Shown: positions 34,250-44,055, numbered from the stretch's first letter. The stretch: 64,000 nt of DNA from Psychromonas algicola (GCF_004378355.1 NZ_SNUB01000013.1:1-64000); one strand, 5' to 3'. Translations and numbers: made by a program. Notes: generated by a model from the letters alone, not told the origin.

Positions 34250-34598
34250 ATGATTCCTAAAATAATAGAAAAACGAACGATTAAATTTTTTATTCGATGG
34301 AAGTGACTTTTCTTGGACAGCAGAGGCAGATATACGAACAGCTCGGTACTATGAAGAAGAAACTATTTTATTGGTGATATTGGAAGAAGGAGAGCAGCAA
34401 TGGTTAATTGGATTAACACCTCAAGCTGAACAAATTTTCAAGGTGAAGCCACCTGAAAATTGGTCTTTTTATTATCTATCAAAACACACTAATATAAATA
34501 CGGCTGTTGTATGTATTTCTGAATTGGAACGGTTTGATTGGTTTTTTGGTATCGATCCTAAAGATGGAGCATTGGCGCCATTGAATCGTGCTTATTAA
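34250..34598 (+). pseudogene. Frameshifted small hypothetical gene
   Basis: From the ATG at 34250 a frame reads MIPKIIEKRTIKFF and stops at once, but one extra base in the six-T run at 34286-34291 explains this: dropping one T continues as LFDGSDFSWTAEADIRTARY and EEETILLVILEEGEQQWLIG to a stop at 34598, about 115 residues. No family recognised; the protein is soluble and acidic. A sequencing error in the homopolymer is an alternative. Confidence 0.6.
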
Positions 34599-34731
34599 AA
34601 TGAATGATCGTATTGAATTGAAATAGATAATATTATTGATTTTTAATATGGCACAATCGTTTAAATAGAAATTGCACCGTTGTTAGTACTTGTTTGAGAT
34701 AGGTATCTGAATGTTATATTTTTTATAGTAG

Positions 34732-34768
34732 AGCTAAAGTGATAGCAAAATTATGTATCACTTTAGCT
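34732..34768 (-). terminator. Bidirectional hairpin after the lyase gene
   Basis: AGCTAAAGTGATA and TATCACTTTAGCT are perfect 13-bp arms around 11 bases, 13 bases past the lyase stop. The flanking T content is moderate on both sides. Likely ends the carbohydrate-locus transcript. Confidence 0.7.
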
Positions 34769-34780
34769 TTATTTGAATTT

Positions 34781-37006
34781 TTATTCAAAAATTGGAATCC
34801 TTTGACCTTGTACTTTTAACTGAGTAGTTACTCCATTTGAATCGTTTATCACTTCAGGTAAAGTCATGGTATTTCGAATACAGCATACAACTAAGTTATG
34901 TTCTTTGCTTGGTGGTAACTCCCAATCAAAATGAGAGATCTCTTTGTTTGCATCAGATTCTATTGCTCTTTCTGGTAGGCTTAGTTCTCCTTCGTATCCA
35001 TGCTCTATGGTTATGTCTACATTAGAATAGTTTAATAAATTACATTGGTATTGTTCTATGTCAGAGTTTGTATCAGACAGTAATACTGTATTTTTTCCTT
35101 CATTTAATGTTGTTGTTAATGGGCTATGTAAACGCCAATTCACTCTTTTATTTTCAGTTAATACGATTGAGTCAACAATGATCAGTCCGTACTCTTTAAT
35201 TAATATTAATGTTCTATAAAAACATTTAAGGGGGGGGGAGTAAGATTGGCTTAAATCTAAAGTAACAAGTTGATAGTTTGATCTGTTTTTATTTTGAATC
35301 ACTTGAGCGATCGCTCTTTGATCATCAAGTTTTTGCCCTTTCCCATCGACCAATGGGAGATTATGAGCCGTGGTTTGGCGTGTCCATTGACTATGATGTT
35401 TACTGCCAAAACGATATCCATAACTTCCTGTTGGTATTAGGATGCCAGTGCCTTTATCAAAAAAACCAAGATTACCTTGATCTGCATGACGGTGAGAACT
35501 ATTGCCAAACGCACTTGCTCGATAGTAAAGCGACATCTGTTGTTGAACTGATTTTCCCAGACCAGCATGGGCATAATAATGGTCAAGAGAGTGTTGTTCT
35601 GCTTGTTTTTTCTTCGTTAAACTTTTACTTTGAACTGCTTTATTAAATTCGATTTGTTTAATCGTTGGTACTATGTCCAGCAGGTGTAATCGATAATCTG
35701 TGATCGCATTTTCTAGGGCAATGGATTGTTGAAAATCTTCTTTATCACCAAATCTTGCTGCATAAATTCTCAATGGATTTTGTGAAAAAAATCCAGGCCA
35801 TTCTTTACCGTCTCTACGGCACCAAAACCCATCGCCAAAAGGGTGGATATTTTGCTCTGATATTATGAAGTCACGAGCAAAATGAACAAAATTTTTATAG
35901 AAAGGATGCTCGTAAAATGAGAAATTAGATAATCGTTCGATACTTAAAAATAATGGGTGAAACCATTTACTATAAGTCGATGCATAAAATGCACCTTCTA
36001 CCCAACTACCATCAATTCCCCCATAAAATGGGAAAATGCCTCGGTATATTGTTAACGTTTCAGTTAACCATTGCTCGCACTCTTTTCTATCATGTTCACG
36101 GTAAAGCGCTAATGCAGCAAGCCCTAAATATGCGGGTAATCGTGATGTGTGAGAGTGTCCCGGATATTGTTTGAAGTTATCCTGTTCAAGCCGAATAACA
36201 ATTTGTCGAGCAATTCTAACTAACATGGGTTTTATAAAAAAGTCTTTCTCATTCTCGTTTAATAGTGGACTTAACCAGTGGTACGCAAGAAATAGGTTAC
36301 GTGCTAACGAGCAGCCCACTTCATCCCCCCATGTACAAGGTCGCAGTAAAGAAGCCGGACCTTCAGGACTCCATTCTGCGAGTAATAAAAGTCTGTTTAT
36401 GGCTTCTTTACCATGCGACTCCTCTCCCCATATTTTATATAGGAGAGTATGAGTCATTAAATCACGGTCAATCCATAATCTTGCGTTGGCTATTGCTTCA
36501 CGCTTTCCTTCTTCTTGGCCGCGTTGGTAATGTTTTGGATAACCGATTTTAGACAACGGAATAGAAAGGGATGCTGTTTGTTTTAGTTTGTTGTAACTCT
36601 CTTTGGAATTTTCTTGGATCGTTTCAATATCTTCATCAAAATACATCAGCCATTGTTCACGGCCATCGCAAAGTTCAAACAATTCTTCTGCAGTAGGAGG
36701 CACGTAATTTGAATGTTGTACTGTTATCTTAAAGTCAATCCATTCAGAAGTTTCTTCTTCGTTTGGTAAAGTGACTAAACGCCATTGATAATTTCCTTTT
36801 GGAAGCTGATAAGGAAGTTGCATAGGGGAATTTACATGCGTCCAATTCCATTTCTCTCCACTTGAAATGTTTTTTAATTCTAATTTGTATTGTTGAGATT
36901 CGATGTTCTCAGGCCAATTAAAGCTAGGTGGATTTACCGCTGCAGGGTAGTGTGGGCTAGGCGATAAATGAACTTGAAAGTCATGCGTTCTAGCAAGATT
37001 AAGCAT
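34781..37006 (-). CDS. PL15-type polysaccharide lyase (heparinase II/III fold)
   Basis: 741 residues from the ATG at 37006 (GGAG upstream). No signal peptide, so cytoplasmic. An N-terminal beta domain (about 1-100, DUF4962-like), an alpha/alpha toroid and a C-terminal beta-sandwich heparinase II/III domain fit family PL15. Candidate catalytic residues are His286 (YPGHSHTSRL), Tyr341 (WVEGAFYAST) and His507 (NSSHRHADQGNL); their spacing matches the His311/Tyr365/His531 set remembered for the exotype oligoalginate lyase Atu3025. PL15 acts on alginate or heparin-type oligosaccharides. It overlaps the acyltransferase gene by 8 bases. A run of nine C on the coding strand occurs at codons 590-593. 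Confidence 0.82.
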   Translation of the reverse strand: MLNLARTHDFQVHLSPSPHYPAAVNPPSFNWPENIESQQYKLELKNISSGEKWNWTHVNSPMQLPYQLPKGNYQWRLVTLPNEEETSEWIDFKITVQHSNYVPPTAEELFELCDGREQWLMYFDEDIETIQENSKESYNKLKQTASLSIPLSKIGYPKHYQRGQEEGKREAIANARLWIDRDLMTHTLLYKIWGEESHGKEAINRLLLLAEWSPEGPASLLRPCTWGDEVGCSLARNLFLAYHWLSPLLNENEKDFFIKPMLVRIARQIVIRLEQDNFKQYPGHSHTSRLPAYLGLAALALYREHDRKECEQWLTETLTIYRGIFPFYGGIDGSWVEGAFYASTYSKWFHPLFLSIERLSNFSFYEHPFYKNFVHFARDFIISEQNIHPFGDGFWCRRDGKEWPGFFSQNPLRIYAARFGDKEDFQQSIALENAITDYRLHLLDIVPTIKQIEFNKAVQSKSLTKKKQAEQHSLDHYYAHAGLGKSVQQQMSLYYRASAFGNSSHRHADQGNLGFFDKGTGILIPTGSYGYRFGSKHHSQWTRQTTAHNLPLVDGKGQKLDDQRAIAQVIQNKNRSNYQLVTLDLSQSYSPPLKCFYRTLILIKEYGLIIVDSIVLTENKRVNWRLHSPLTTTLNEGKNTVLLSDTNSDIEQYQCNLLNYSNVDITIEHGYEGELSLPERAIESDANKEISHFDWELPPSKEHNLVVCCIRNTMTLPEVINDSNGVTTQLKVQGQRIPIFE

Positions 37007-37559
37007 TTTTATCTCCTTTCTTAAACCATTGATATTCACCTGTTTTAGGATCAATGTAACCAATAATTTTCGCTGGCGTTCCTGCTGCTATTGAGTAAGC
37101 TGGAATATCTTTAGTAACAACTGAATTTGCGCAGATCAATGAACATTTTCCAATACGACAACCAGGTGTAACCGTTACTCCACCTGTTAACCAAACTCCA
37201 TCCTCGATGATCACTCTACCTGTAATTTCATCTGTTCTTCCACTGAAAAAATTGTCTTCGGATCTGAATAAGTGATTTGAGCCAACAATATTAGCATGGG
37301 GCCCAATTAATACATTTTCTCCTATGCGGATATCTCCATTGATATAACTGTATAATCCTACGTAGGACTTTTTACCAATTTGATTCCCTTTAATCCGAAC
37401 AATGGCTCCTGGAGATATTCTGACGTCTTCTCCGTTTTGCCCAAGTATTTGTGCTCGTTTCGTATCATCATGATAATTGTTGCTTTGATTGCAATAGAGT
37501 GTGAACTTTCGAAATTCTTCATCACTTAATTCGCCACCATGCTTTTTTTGAACTGACAT
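36999..37559 (-). CDS. Left-handed beta-helix (hexapeptide) acyltransferase
   Basis: 186 residues. Imperfect hexapeptide repeats run from about 45 to 165 (VRISPGAIVRIKG, IRIGENVLIGPHANIVG, CRIGKCSLICANSVVTKDI), ending in the typical AGTPAKIIGYID of CoA-dependent O- or N-acetyltransferases. A trimeric enzyme using acetyl-CoA is expected. In this locus it might acetylate a sugar, for detoxifying or trapping imported products, but that is inference. It overlaps the lyase and follows the binding-protein gene after a hairpin, so it may have lower expression. Confidence 0.8.
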   Translation of the reverse strand: MSVQKKHGGELSDEEFRKFTLYCNQSNNYHDDTKRAQILGQNGEDVRISPGAIVRIKGNQIGKKSYVGLYSYINGDIRIGENVLIGPHANIVGSNHLFRSEDNFFSGRTDEITGRVIIEDGVWLTGGVTVTPGCRIGKCSLICANSVVTKDIPAYSIAAGTPAKIIGYIDPKTGEYQWFKKGDKNA

Positions 37560-37644
37560 TTATCGACTCCAAAAGTTAATAGTAATTCCAGTAAATACAT
37601 TATTAATTATTCGCTAATATACTTATTGGAATTATTATTTTTTA

Positions 37645-37677
37645 AAAAAGGGAGCTTACTCAATATAGAATAAGCTC
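37645..37677 (-). terminator. Attenuating hairpin after the binding-protein gene
   Basis: GAGCTTA (37652-37658) pairs with TAAGCTC (37671-37677) and the stem extends inside through TC/GA. On the minus strand CCCTTTTTTAAAAAATAAT follows. Located between the transporter operon and the acyltransferase/lyase genes, it would let only part of the transcription pass. Confidence 0.7.
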
Positions 37678-37692
37678 ATGGTTTTCCTTTGT

Positions 37693-39555
37693 TTATTCTG
37701 ATATATAGTACTGCTCTTTATTGTGATAGAACGGACTTTTGTAAACAGAGTAAAGTTTTTTAGGGACATTTTTCATACGGTTACTAACAACTGCAGGAGA
37801 AGCTGTATAACGTAATAAACCAATTGCCCATAAGTTTTCAGCATGTAGTTTCATTACTTCATTTACTTTTTTCGCAAACACTTTTTTATCAGCTTCATTC
37901 AATAGCTCTTCATAATACTTAGCTAACGTCGCCATCTCAGGCGTTAGTTTTACACCACTTTGACCACTTGAAAGATAGTAGGCAGATTGTTTAGGTGCAA
38001 AGTTATTTGCAGACATAACAGGGAAGTAGTTATTTGCTCCAAATAATGGGTTTAAACCAGAGGTATTGTTGTGCAATACCATTTGATAATCACCACCACG
38101 ACGAATTTGCTCAAAGTAACTCTTTTCATCTGATCGCATGATAAAACGAAGGCCTAGTTTGTCCATGTCAGCTTTGAGAAGAATTGCCCCCTCTTCACTG
38201 ATCTTACGTCCTGCTTGAAAATGGACTAAGAAAGTTAAATTTTTTCCGTCTTTTCCTAAACGATATTTTTCATTATCTCGCTCTGTTAAACCTAATGCAT
38301 CTAGCATTTCATTGGCTTTAGCTAAATCAGTTTTAGTATAAGCAGAGCTTGTTTCAACGCTACCACCAGGAGATGATGGTAAAATAACAGACTGAGCAGG
38401 TGTTGATAAACCAATGCCAAGAATCTGGTTTAAAGTATCGCGATCAATACCAATGGACAGTGCCTGACGGAAAGTTTTAGACCTCATTAAGCGTTGAACT
38501 TCTTTATCTTCACCATCATAATCTTGGTTTGGAAAAAGCACTAACATGTTTGCGTGATCATCTAATTCCATCATACGAGTTTTGTATTTACCTTGCTTTT
38601 CGCCTTTCTTTAATGCGGTGAAATCACTTGTTAATTTTGAAATGCGATCCATATCTACTTCACCAGCAAGCGCTTTTAAGATCCTAACTTGTGGCTCTGC
38701 AGTGAGGGGCCAAGACATGCCATTAATATAAGGTAATTGATTTCCTGCAGTATCAACTTTCCAGTAGTATGGGTTACGTATTGCTTGTTGTTGTAGTTCT
38801 TGAGGATCGGTATTGTAAACCCAAGTATAAAGAACGGGTAAATCAGGATTGGTATTCGCACGTGTATTCCAACGGTTGTGGAATAATTGACGCCAGTCAG
38901 TCATGCCTGCATCTGACACTTTTTTCTCAAGTTCACTGTCTGACACAAAACCAGGCAAGTAGTCCTTTAGGTAGTGTTTAGGGCTTTGTGGAAGACGGAA
39001 TTCCATTGTTGAGCGTAAATGCATTTCGATAAAATTTGGGTTCGCTTCTTTGTAAGTTAATTCAAAAGTTTGCTTATCTATGATTTTCAGTTTTGCTGGT
39101 TCACCACCAGATGAAAATAATGACTTAACACTAGGTTCAAGGTCTGAATTTAATTCTAGATTGTTATACCAGAAGTCAACATCTTCGGTATCAAATGGTT
39201 CGCCATCAGACCATTTCATACCTTTACGTAATGTGAAACGATAAGTGCGTTTATCTGCGGATAACTCGAATGACTCTGCCAAGTTTGGTACATATTCTTG
39301 TTTGTCATCCAGTGTAACAAGTGGTTCATTACTCCATTCATGGAATTGATAGTTAGGCTCTATACGACGCCAAATACCACCATATTTTCCTACTTCATTA
39401 AGTGGTGTAATGACCATTGGGTTATCTGGTAATCGTTTGTCTACAGAGGGAAGTTCACCTTTATTAACTAAAGTTGTTAATGATGGGGCCTCTTGGTAAG
39501 CCCATGTGTTGAGTGAGCCCATTAATAGGCCCATTGCTATAAGTTTACGTTTCAT
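37693..39555 (-). CDS. ABC transporter family 5 substrate-binding protein
   Basis: 620 residues with a signal peptide (MKRKLIAMGLLMGSLNTWA). Family 5 extracellular binding protein: TYRFTLRKGMKWSDGEPFDTEDV is the usual DppA/OppA core and RQALSIGIDRDTLNQI the second conserved block. Larger than peptide-binding OppA (about 540). Family 5 proteins also serve oligosaccharide importers, such as chitobiose in Vibrio. Linked to a lyase, so an acidic oligosaccharide ligand is more likely than a peptide. It follows oppF by 15 bases. Confidence 0.88.
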   Translation of the reverse strand: MKRKLIAMGLLMGSLNTWAYQEAPSLTTLVNKGELPSVDKRLPDNPMVITPLNEVGKYGGIWRRIEPNYQFHEWSNEPLVTLDDKQEYVPNLAESFELSADKRTYRFTLRKGMKWSDGEPFDTEDVDFWYNNLELNSDLEPSVKSLFSSGGEPAKLKIIDKQTFELTYKEANPNFIEMHLRSTMEFRLPQSPKHYLKDYLPGFVSDSELEKKVSDAGMTDWRQLFHNRWNTRANTNPDLPVLYTWVYNTDPQELQQQAIRNPYYWKVDTAGNQLPYINGMSWPLTAEPQVRILKALAGEVDMDRISKLTSDFTALKKGEKQGKYKTRMMELDDHANMLVLFPNQDYDGEDKEVQRLMRSKTFRQALSIGIDRDTLNQILGIGLSTPAQSVILPSSPGGSVETSSAYTKTDLAKANEMLDALGLTERDNEKYRLGKDGKNLTFLVHFQAGRKISEEGAILLKADMDKLGLRFIMRSDEKSYFEQIRRGGDYQMVLHNNTSGLNPLFGANNYFPVMSANNFAPKQSAYYLSSGQSGVKLTPEMATLAKYYEELLNEADKKVFAKKVNEVMKLHAENLWAIGLLRYTASPAVVSNRMKNVPKKLYSVYKSPFYHNKEQYYISE

Positions 39556-39570
39556 CTGATTTCCTTATCA

Positions 39571-40596
39571 TTATTTGTAGTATATCTCTTCAACAAAGTG
39601 ACAAGCACTTTGTCTGAAGATCTCTTTACCATTGAAAGTGTCTGTAAACTCCCGCAGTTTTGGTGTTTCACTTTGACACTTATCTTTGGCGTATTTACAG
39701 CGATTATGGAAGGCACAGCCAGATGGTGGGTTGGCTGCATCAGGAATTTCTCCTGCCAGGATGTCGCTACGAATTTGTCGTTCGTTAATGTCAGGTATTG
39801 CATGCATTAACGCTTCGGTATAGGGATGTAAAGGTGTTTTAAATAGAATATCTGTTGGTGCGACTTCTACAATTCGTCCTAAATACATTACACCTACTCG
39901 GTCGCAAAGGTATTTCACAACACTTAAATCATGTGAAATGAATAAATAAGACAAATTAAATTTATTTTTAAGCTCAGCTAAAATTTCTAAAATCTGTGCT
40001 TGAACAGACACATCTAATGCACTGACGGCCTCGTCTGCCACAATGAATCGAGGGCGGGTTATCAATGAGCGGGCAATGCCAATTCGTTGACGTTGTCCAC
40101 CTGAAAATGCATGTGGGTAACGCATTAAATGTGAGCTTCTCAATCCAACTTGTTGGATCATTTCTTTTGCTTGCTCATATAAATACTCTTTATCGGCATG
40201 GCCAGCTAATCTGAGTGGTTCTTCTAAAATTTGTTGAACCGTCATTCGTGGTGAAAGCGATGAATAGGGGTCTTGAAATATCATTTGTATTTCTTGGCGA
40301 AATGGACGAAGCTCCTTATTTGTCATCGGCACAAGATCAATTTTCCCACCGTTTTTACTGTTGTAAATTACTTTTCCTGATGTTGGTTGCATTGCTTTTA
40401 AAATGGCTCGGCCTACAGTGGTTTTACCGCAGCCAGATTCACCAACTAAACCAAATGTTTCATTAGGAAATATTTTAAAATCTACTCCATCAACGGCTTT
40501 GATGACACCTGCACGACGACTAAATGCGCCTCCTTTCATACTGAAGTGCATTTGTAGCCCTTCAACTTCAACTAATGGTGTTGTGTTATCGTTCAT
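39571..40596 (-). CDS. Opp-type ABC transporter ATPase (OppF-like)
   Basis: 341 residues. Walker A GESGCGKTT, signature SGGQRQRIGIARSL, Walker B IVADEAVSALD and the H-loop FISHDLSVVKYLCD are all intact. The C-terminal oligopeptide/dipeptide domain with CAFHNRCKYAKDKC (cysteine cluster) is typical of OppF and DppF. It powers import together with the OppD-like ATPase; their genes are 3 bases apart. Confidence 0.92.
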   Translation of the reverse strand: MNDNTTPLVEVEGLQMHFSMKGGAFSRRAGVIKAVDGVDFKIFPNETFGLVGESGCGKTTVGRAILKAMQPTSGKVIYNSKNGGKIDLVPMTNKELRPFRQEIQMIFQDPYSSLSPRMTVQQILEEPLRLAGHADKEYLYEQAKEMIQQVGLRSSHLMRYPHAFSGGQRQRIGIARSLITRPRFIVADEAVSALDVSVQAQILEILAELKNKFNLSYLFISHDLSVVKYLCDRVGVMYLGRIVEVAPTDILFKTPLHPYTEALMHAIPDINERQIRSDILAGEIPDAANPPSGCAFHNRCKYAKDKCQSETPKLREFTDTFNGKEIFRQSACHFVEEIYYK

Positions 40597-40599
40597 GAT

Positions 40600-41580
40600 T
40601 TATGCCTCGAAACATCTGACTTTATGGTCATTTTCATGTGAAAAAAAAGGAGGGACTTCTTGACGACATTGATCTGTCGCTTTGTCACAACGCATCCAAA
40701 ATGGGCAGCCTGTAATTTTAGTATAAGGGTCTGGTATGCTACCTTTGATTGGTTTTAGCGCTTCGCTGGTATGAAGCGTTGGAATTGAATCAATTAATGC
40801 TTTGGTGTAAGGATGTTTAGGTGTTTTTAACACCTGATCGGTTGTGCCTTGTTCGACAATATAACCAAGATAAAATACGGCGATTTCATCAACCATATTC
40901 GCCACGACTGCAAGATCATGAGTGATCAGCACTAATGCCATGTTTTCTTCGCGTTGTATATCTTTGATTAAACCTAATATTTGCGCTTGAATAGTCACAT
41001 CTAATGCTGTTGTAGGCTCATCTGCAAAGAGTAGACGAGGGCTACAACTTACCCCCATCGCAATCATAACGCGTTGGCGCATACCTCCAGATAATTGGAA
41101 GGTATAATCATCGTAAACTTCTCGGGCACGAGGTACGCGTGCTCGTTCTAGCATATTGATAGCATGTTCTTTAGCTTGCTCTTTACTCATATCGGAATGT
41201 TGCATGATTAATTCACGCATTTGACTACCGACTGTATGAATAGGGCTTAAGCTACTCATTGGCTCTTGAAAAATCATGGATATTTCTTTACCACGGATTC
41301 TATTAATCTCTTTACCATTTTGTTTTACGCTAAGTACGTCAAATGGTTTATCGTCGCGATGATAAATTACGTCGCCATTAGTTATTTTAAACATTGGCTC
41401 TGGTAGTAAACGAATAGGGAGGCGTGCGGTCACACTTTTACCACAGCCTGATTCACCAACAATACCAAGACTCATGCCTTCATAAATGGTGAGGTCAATA
41501 TCATTTAGTGTATTGGTTTGTCCCTCAATAGTATTGAACTGAGCGGCAACGTTTTTATATTCAAGTAGTTTTTTACGCAT
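40600..41580 (-). CDS. Opp-type ABC transporter ATPase (OppD-like)
   Basis: 326 residues. Walker [12 protein letters not shown], signature [13 protein letters not shown], Walker [13 protein letters not shown] and H-loop [14 protein letters not shown] are present, with the C-terminal cysteine cluster [14 protein letters not shown]. The SGGMRQR variant is characteristic of the OppD/DppD half. It is 3 bases from the upstream permease stop, so tightly coupled. Confidence 0.92.
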   Translation of the reverse strand: MRKKLLEYKNVAAQFNTIEGQTNTLNDIDLTIYEGMSLGIVGESGCGKSVTARLPIRLLPEPMFKITNGDVIYHRDDKPFDVLSVKQNGKEINRIRGKEISMIFQEPMSSLSPIHTVGSQMRELIMQHSDMSKEQAKEHAINMLERARVPRAREVYDDYTFQLSGGMRQRVMIAMGVSCSPRLLFADEPTTALDVTIQAQILGLIKDIQREENMALVLITHDLAVVANMVDEIAVFYLGYIVEQGTTDQVLKTPKHPYTKALIDSIPTLHTSEALKPIKGSIPDPYTKITGCPFWMRCDKATDQCRQEVPPFFSHENDHKVRCFEA

Positions 41581-41583
41581 AAT

Positions 41584-42735
41584 TTAAGCTCTATTCATGT
41601 ATGGATCAGCAGCGTCACGTAGACCGTCACCAAGGAAGTTAAAAAATAATACAACTGCAATCACAAATAAGGCGGGATAAAGTACCCAAGGATTATTAGC
41701 AATAACAGTTACACTTTGTGCTTCTTGTAATAATACCCCCCAGCTTACAACCGGCGGGCGCAGGCCTATGCCTAAAAAGCTTAATGATGTTTCCGCAATG
41801 ATCATGGCCGGAATACTTAATGTTGCTTGTGCAATAATGAAACTTGTTGCCCCTGGGAGTAAATGTTTACGAATAATATAAAAGTTACTTGCACCTGAAA
41901 GTAGTGCTGCTTCGGTATATTTTTCTTCTTTCAAACGCATCACGATACCGCGTACGACCCGTGCAATACCAGTCCATCCAATGAGTGATAAAATTAAAGT
42001 GATCATGAAATATACAACCAATGGAGACCATTGAGGAGGGAGAGATGCTGCGAGTGCCATCCATAATGGAATCGATGGGAAAGACATTAGTATTTCAATG
42101 ACTCGTTGAATTAATGTATCGGTTCTTCCGCCGTAGAACCCTGAAATTCCACCTAAAATTGTCCCAAATATCAAACTCAGAAATACACCAATTAAACCAA
42201 TTGAAAGTGAAATTCTTGCTCCATGGACGACCTTACTAAATATATCTCGGCCTAATTTGTCGGATCCCATTAGGAATAAAACACCTCCATCATCAACACC
42301 AATTAAGTGAAGGTTACTTTCAAAAAGCCCTAGAAACATATAAGAGTAACCTCGGTGAAAAAGTTTAATCGGATAAGTTTCTTCGCCAGTAGTATATTCA
42401 AACTCAAGCGTCTCCATATTTAATCTACGAGTGATATTTTTAATATAAGGCCAAGTGAAGTCACCTTCATTATCAACAAAATGAATCTCAGTAGGAGATA
42501 CATATGTGTACTTTGCGCTAAATTTATTAATGTCTTGTACGCTAAAAAAGTGAGCGAAAATGGCAACAAAGTAGAATAATATGATCATGATCGCGCTAAA
42601 TAACGCAACTTTATGTTGTTTGAATCTAAGCCACATCAAACGTTTTTTAGAAGCATAGAAAATGTCATTACCTTTTTGTTGTTTTTCTAAATCTGCTTCA
42701 GAGAAATCAGGAACAGTAGTATTTGTAGATGTCAT
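41584..42735 (-). CDS. Opp-type ABC transporter permease (OppC-like)
   Basis: 383 residues, longer than usual OppC (about 300) because of a large insert of about 100 residues between TM1 (about 43-65) and the core membrane domain. Starting at about 175 the core shows SIGLIGVFLSLIFGTILGGISGF, and the ATPase-contacting loop is TEAALLSGASNFYIIRKHLLPG. The C-terminus LGDGLRDAADPYMNRA is the usual OppC/YejE ending. The long periplasmic insert is seen in the YejE-type branch. Confidence 0.9.
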   Translation of the reverse strand: MTSTNTTVPDFSEADLEKQQKGNDIFYASKKRLMWLRFKQHKVALFSAIMIILFYFVAIFAHFFSVQDINKFSAKYTYVSPTEIHFVDNEGDFTWPYIKNITRRLNMETLEFEYTTGEETYPIKLFHRGYSYMFLGLFESNLHLIGVDDGGVLFLMGSDKLGRDIFSKVVHGARISLSIGLIGVFLSLIFGTILGGISGFYGGRTDTLIQRVIEILMSFPSIPLWMALAASLPPQWSPLVVYFMITLILSLIGWTGIARVVRGIVMRLKEEKYTEAALLSGASNFYIIRKHLLPGATSFIIAQATLSIPAMIIAETSLSFLGIGLRPPVVSWGVLLQEAQSVTVIANNPWVLYPALFVIAVVLFFNFLGDGLRDAADPYMNRA

Positions 42736-42744
42736 GGTAATTCC

Positions 42745-43734
42745 TTAAGAAAGACGAATACGTGGATCTAACAACGCAAGAATAATGTCAGAAAGCAGCG
42801 TACCAATGATTGTCAGTACTGCTAACATCATTAAAAAAGTACCTGCTAAATACATGTCTTGACCTTGAAGAGCTTGTAATAAATAAGGTCCAGTTGTTGG
42901 CAAACTGAGTACAATCGCGACGATCGCACTACCCGATACAAGTTCTGGAAGCTGCCAACCAATGGTTGATGCAAGTGGCGTTACCGCATGTCTAACTGGA
43001 TATTTGAGAATGACTTTGTAGGTTGGTAAGCCTTTCGAACGCGCTGTATCTACATAAGGCTTGTGTAATTCATCCATCATGGTTGCACGCATAATTCGTA
43101 TTTGGCTTGCTGTACCTGCTGTGCCTACAACAATAACAGGAATCCATATATGGCTGAGCGCATCCCATAATTTGTCCATGCTCCAAGGAGCATTAAGATA
43201 TTCTGGAGAGAATAGCCCTGAAAAAGGAGTTCCGAACCAATCAAGTGAAAGATACATTAATAATAATGCGAGCAGGAAATTTGGTACGGCTAGTCCTAAG
43301 AAACCAAAAAAACTGACAATATAGTCAAAAAGCGTATAGGGCTTCATTGCTGAGATGATACCAGTAATAAATGCTGTTATTAATGTAAAAACAAGTGTTA
43401 CAAATGTAATTAAAAAGGTGAGGCCTAATTTTCCCCAAATTAAATCACTAACTGGTTTTTGGTGTTGAAATGAATAACCAAAATCGCCCTTTGGAAAACC
43501 GCTGATCCAGTTAAAATAGTTGACTATCATACTGTCACTAATCCCTAGTTCAGCTTGAATACTTGCTCTTAGTGCATCTACATCATTGATTGAACCATCA
43601 ACAATTAATCTTTCAGAAATATAGGCATCAACAAAATCACCAGGGGGAAGCTGAATGAGTATGAATGACACAATCGATATAATGATGAGTGTCGGTATCG
43701 ATATTAAACAACGTCGTAATATATATTGGAGCAC
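42745..43734 (-). CDS. Opp-type ABC transporter permease (OppB-like)
   Basis: 329 residues. N-terminal TM1 YILRRCLISIPTLIIISIVSF, then FVDAYI and the OppB core with six helices; ATPase-contacting loop YVDTARSKGLPTYKVILKYPVRHA is conserved. Ends LALLDPRIRLS, the standard OppB/DppB ending. First gene of the importer operon, reading away from the LysR gene. It is a close match to YejB/AppB-like proteins. Likely regulated by the divergent LysR protein. Confidence 0.9.
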   Translation of the reverse strand: MLQYILRRCLISIPTLIIISIVSFILIQLPPGDFVDAYISERLIVDGSINDVDALRASIQAELGISDSMIVNYFNWISGFPKGDFGYSFQHQKPVSDLIWGKLGLTFLITFVTLVFTLITAFITGIISAMKPYTLFDYIVSFFGFLGLAVPNFLLALLLMYLSLDWFGTPFSGLFSPEYLNAPWSMDKLWDALSHIWIPVIVVGTAGTASQIRIMRATMMDELHKPYVDTARSKGLPTYKVILKYPVRHAVTPLASTIGWQLPELVSGSAIVAIVLSLPTTGPYLLQALQGQDMYLAGTFLMMLAVLTIIGTLLSDIILALLDPRIRLS

Positions 43735-44055
43735 GGGTTTCTCCTTAAAAAATAATTAAAATAACTTCTGCTTTATCTAATGAGTTCAATGTATTTTTAA
43801 ATAGGTTTATATTTATAGTCATATGCACAAATATAAACTTATTACAGGCTTCGGGTTTACTCTTAATTCATCACTTTAGACTGAATAAATTTTAAGGTCT
43901 TTATTGTTGTCTTGATTTAATTACTAGGCTCTCTATTTTTACAAAGTTACGACTTGTGTTTGAGACTTAACCCACAAGAAAGATATAGTGAATTGAATAA
44001 CTTGAGAAATGAGATTAACGTATAACCATAATACATAGTTTGTATAGGTTGCCTT
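43735..44055. promoter_or_regulatory. Divergent regulatory region, importer operon / LysR
   Basis: 321 bases without a gene. GTTTATATTT (43805-43814) and AAATATAAAC (43829-43838) are perfect 10-bp arms with a 14-base spacer, 70 bases upstream of the oppB-like start. This is a good candidate operator or activator site for the LysR protein or another regulator. In AT-rich DNA chance matches are possible. Confidence 0.5.

Noticed and set aside
43805-43838. The 10-bp inverted repeat as a terminator
   Set aside because: It lies between divergent genes and has no T-run, so an operator role is more likely.
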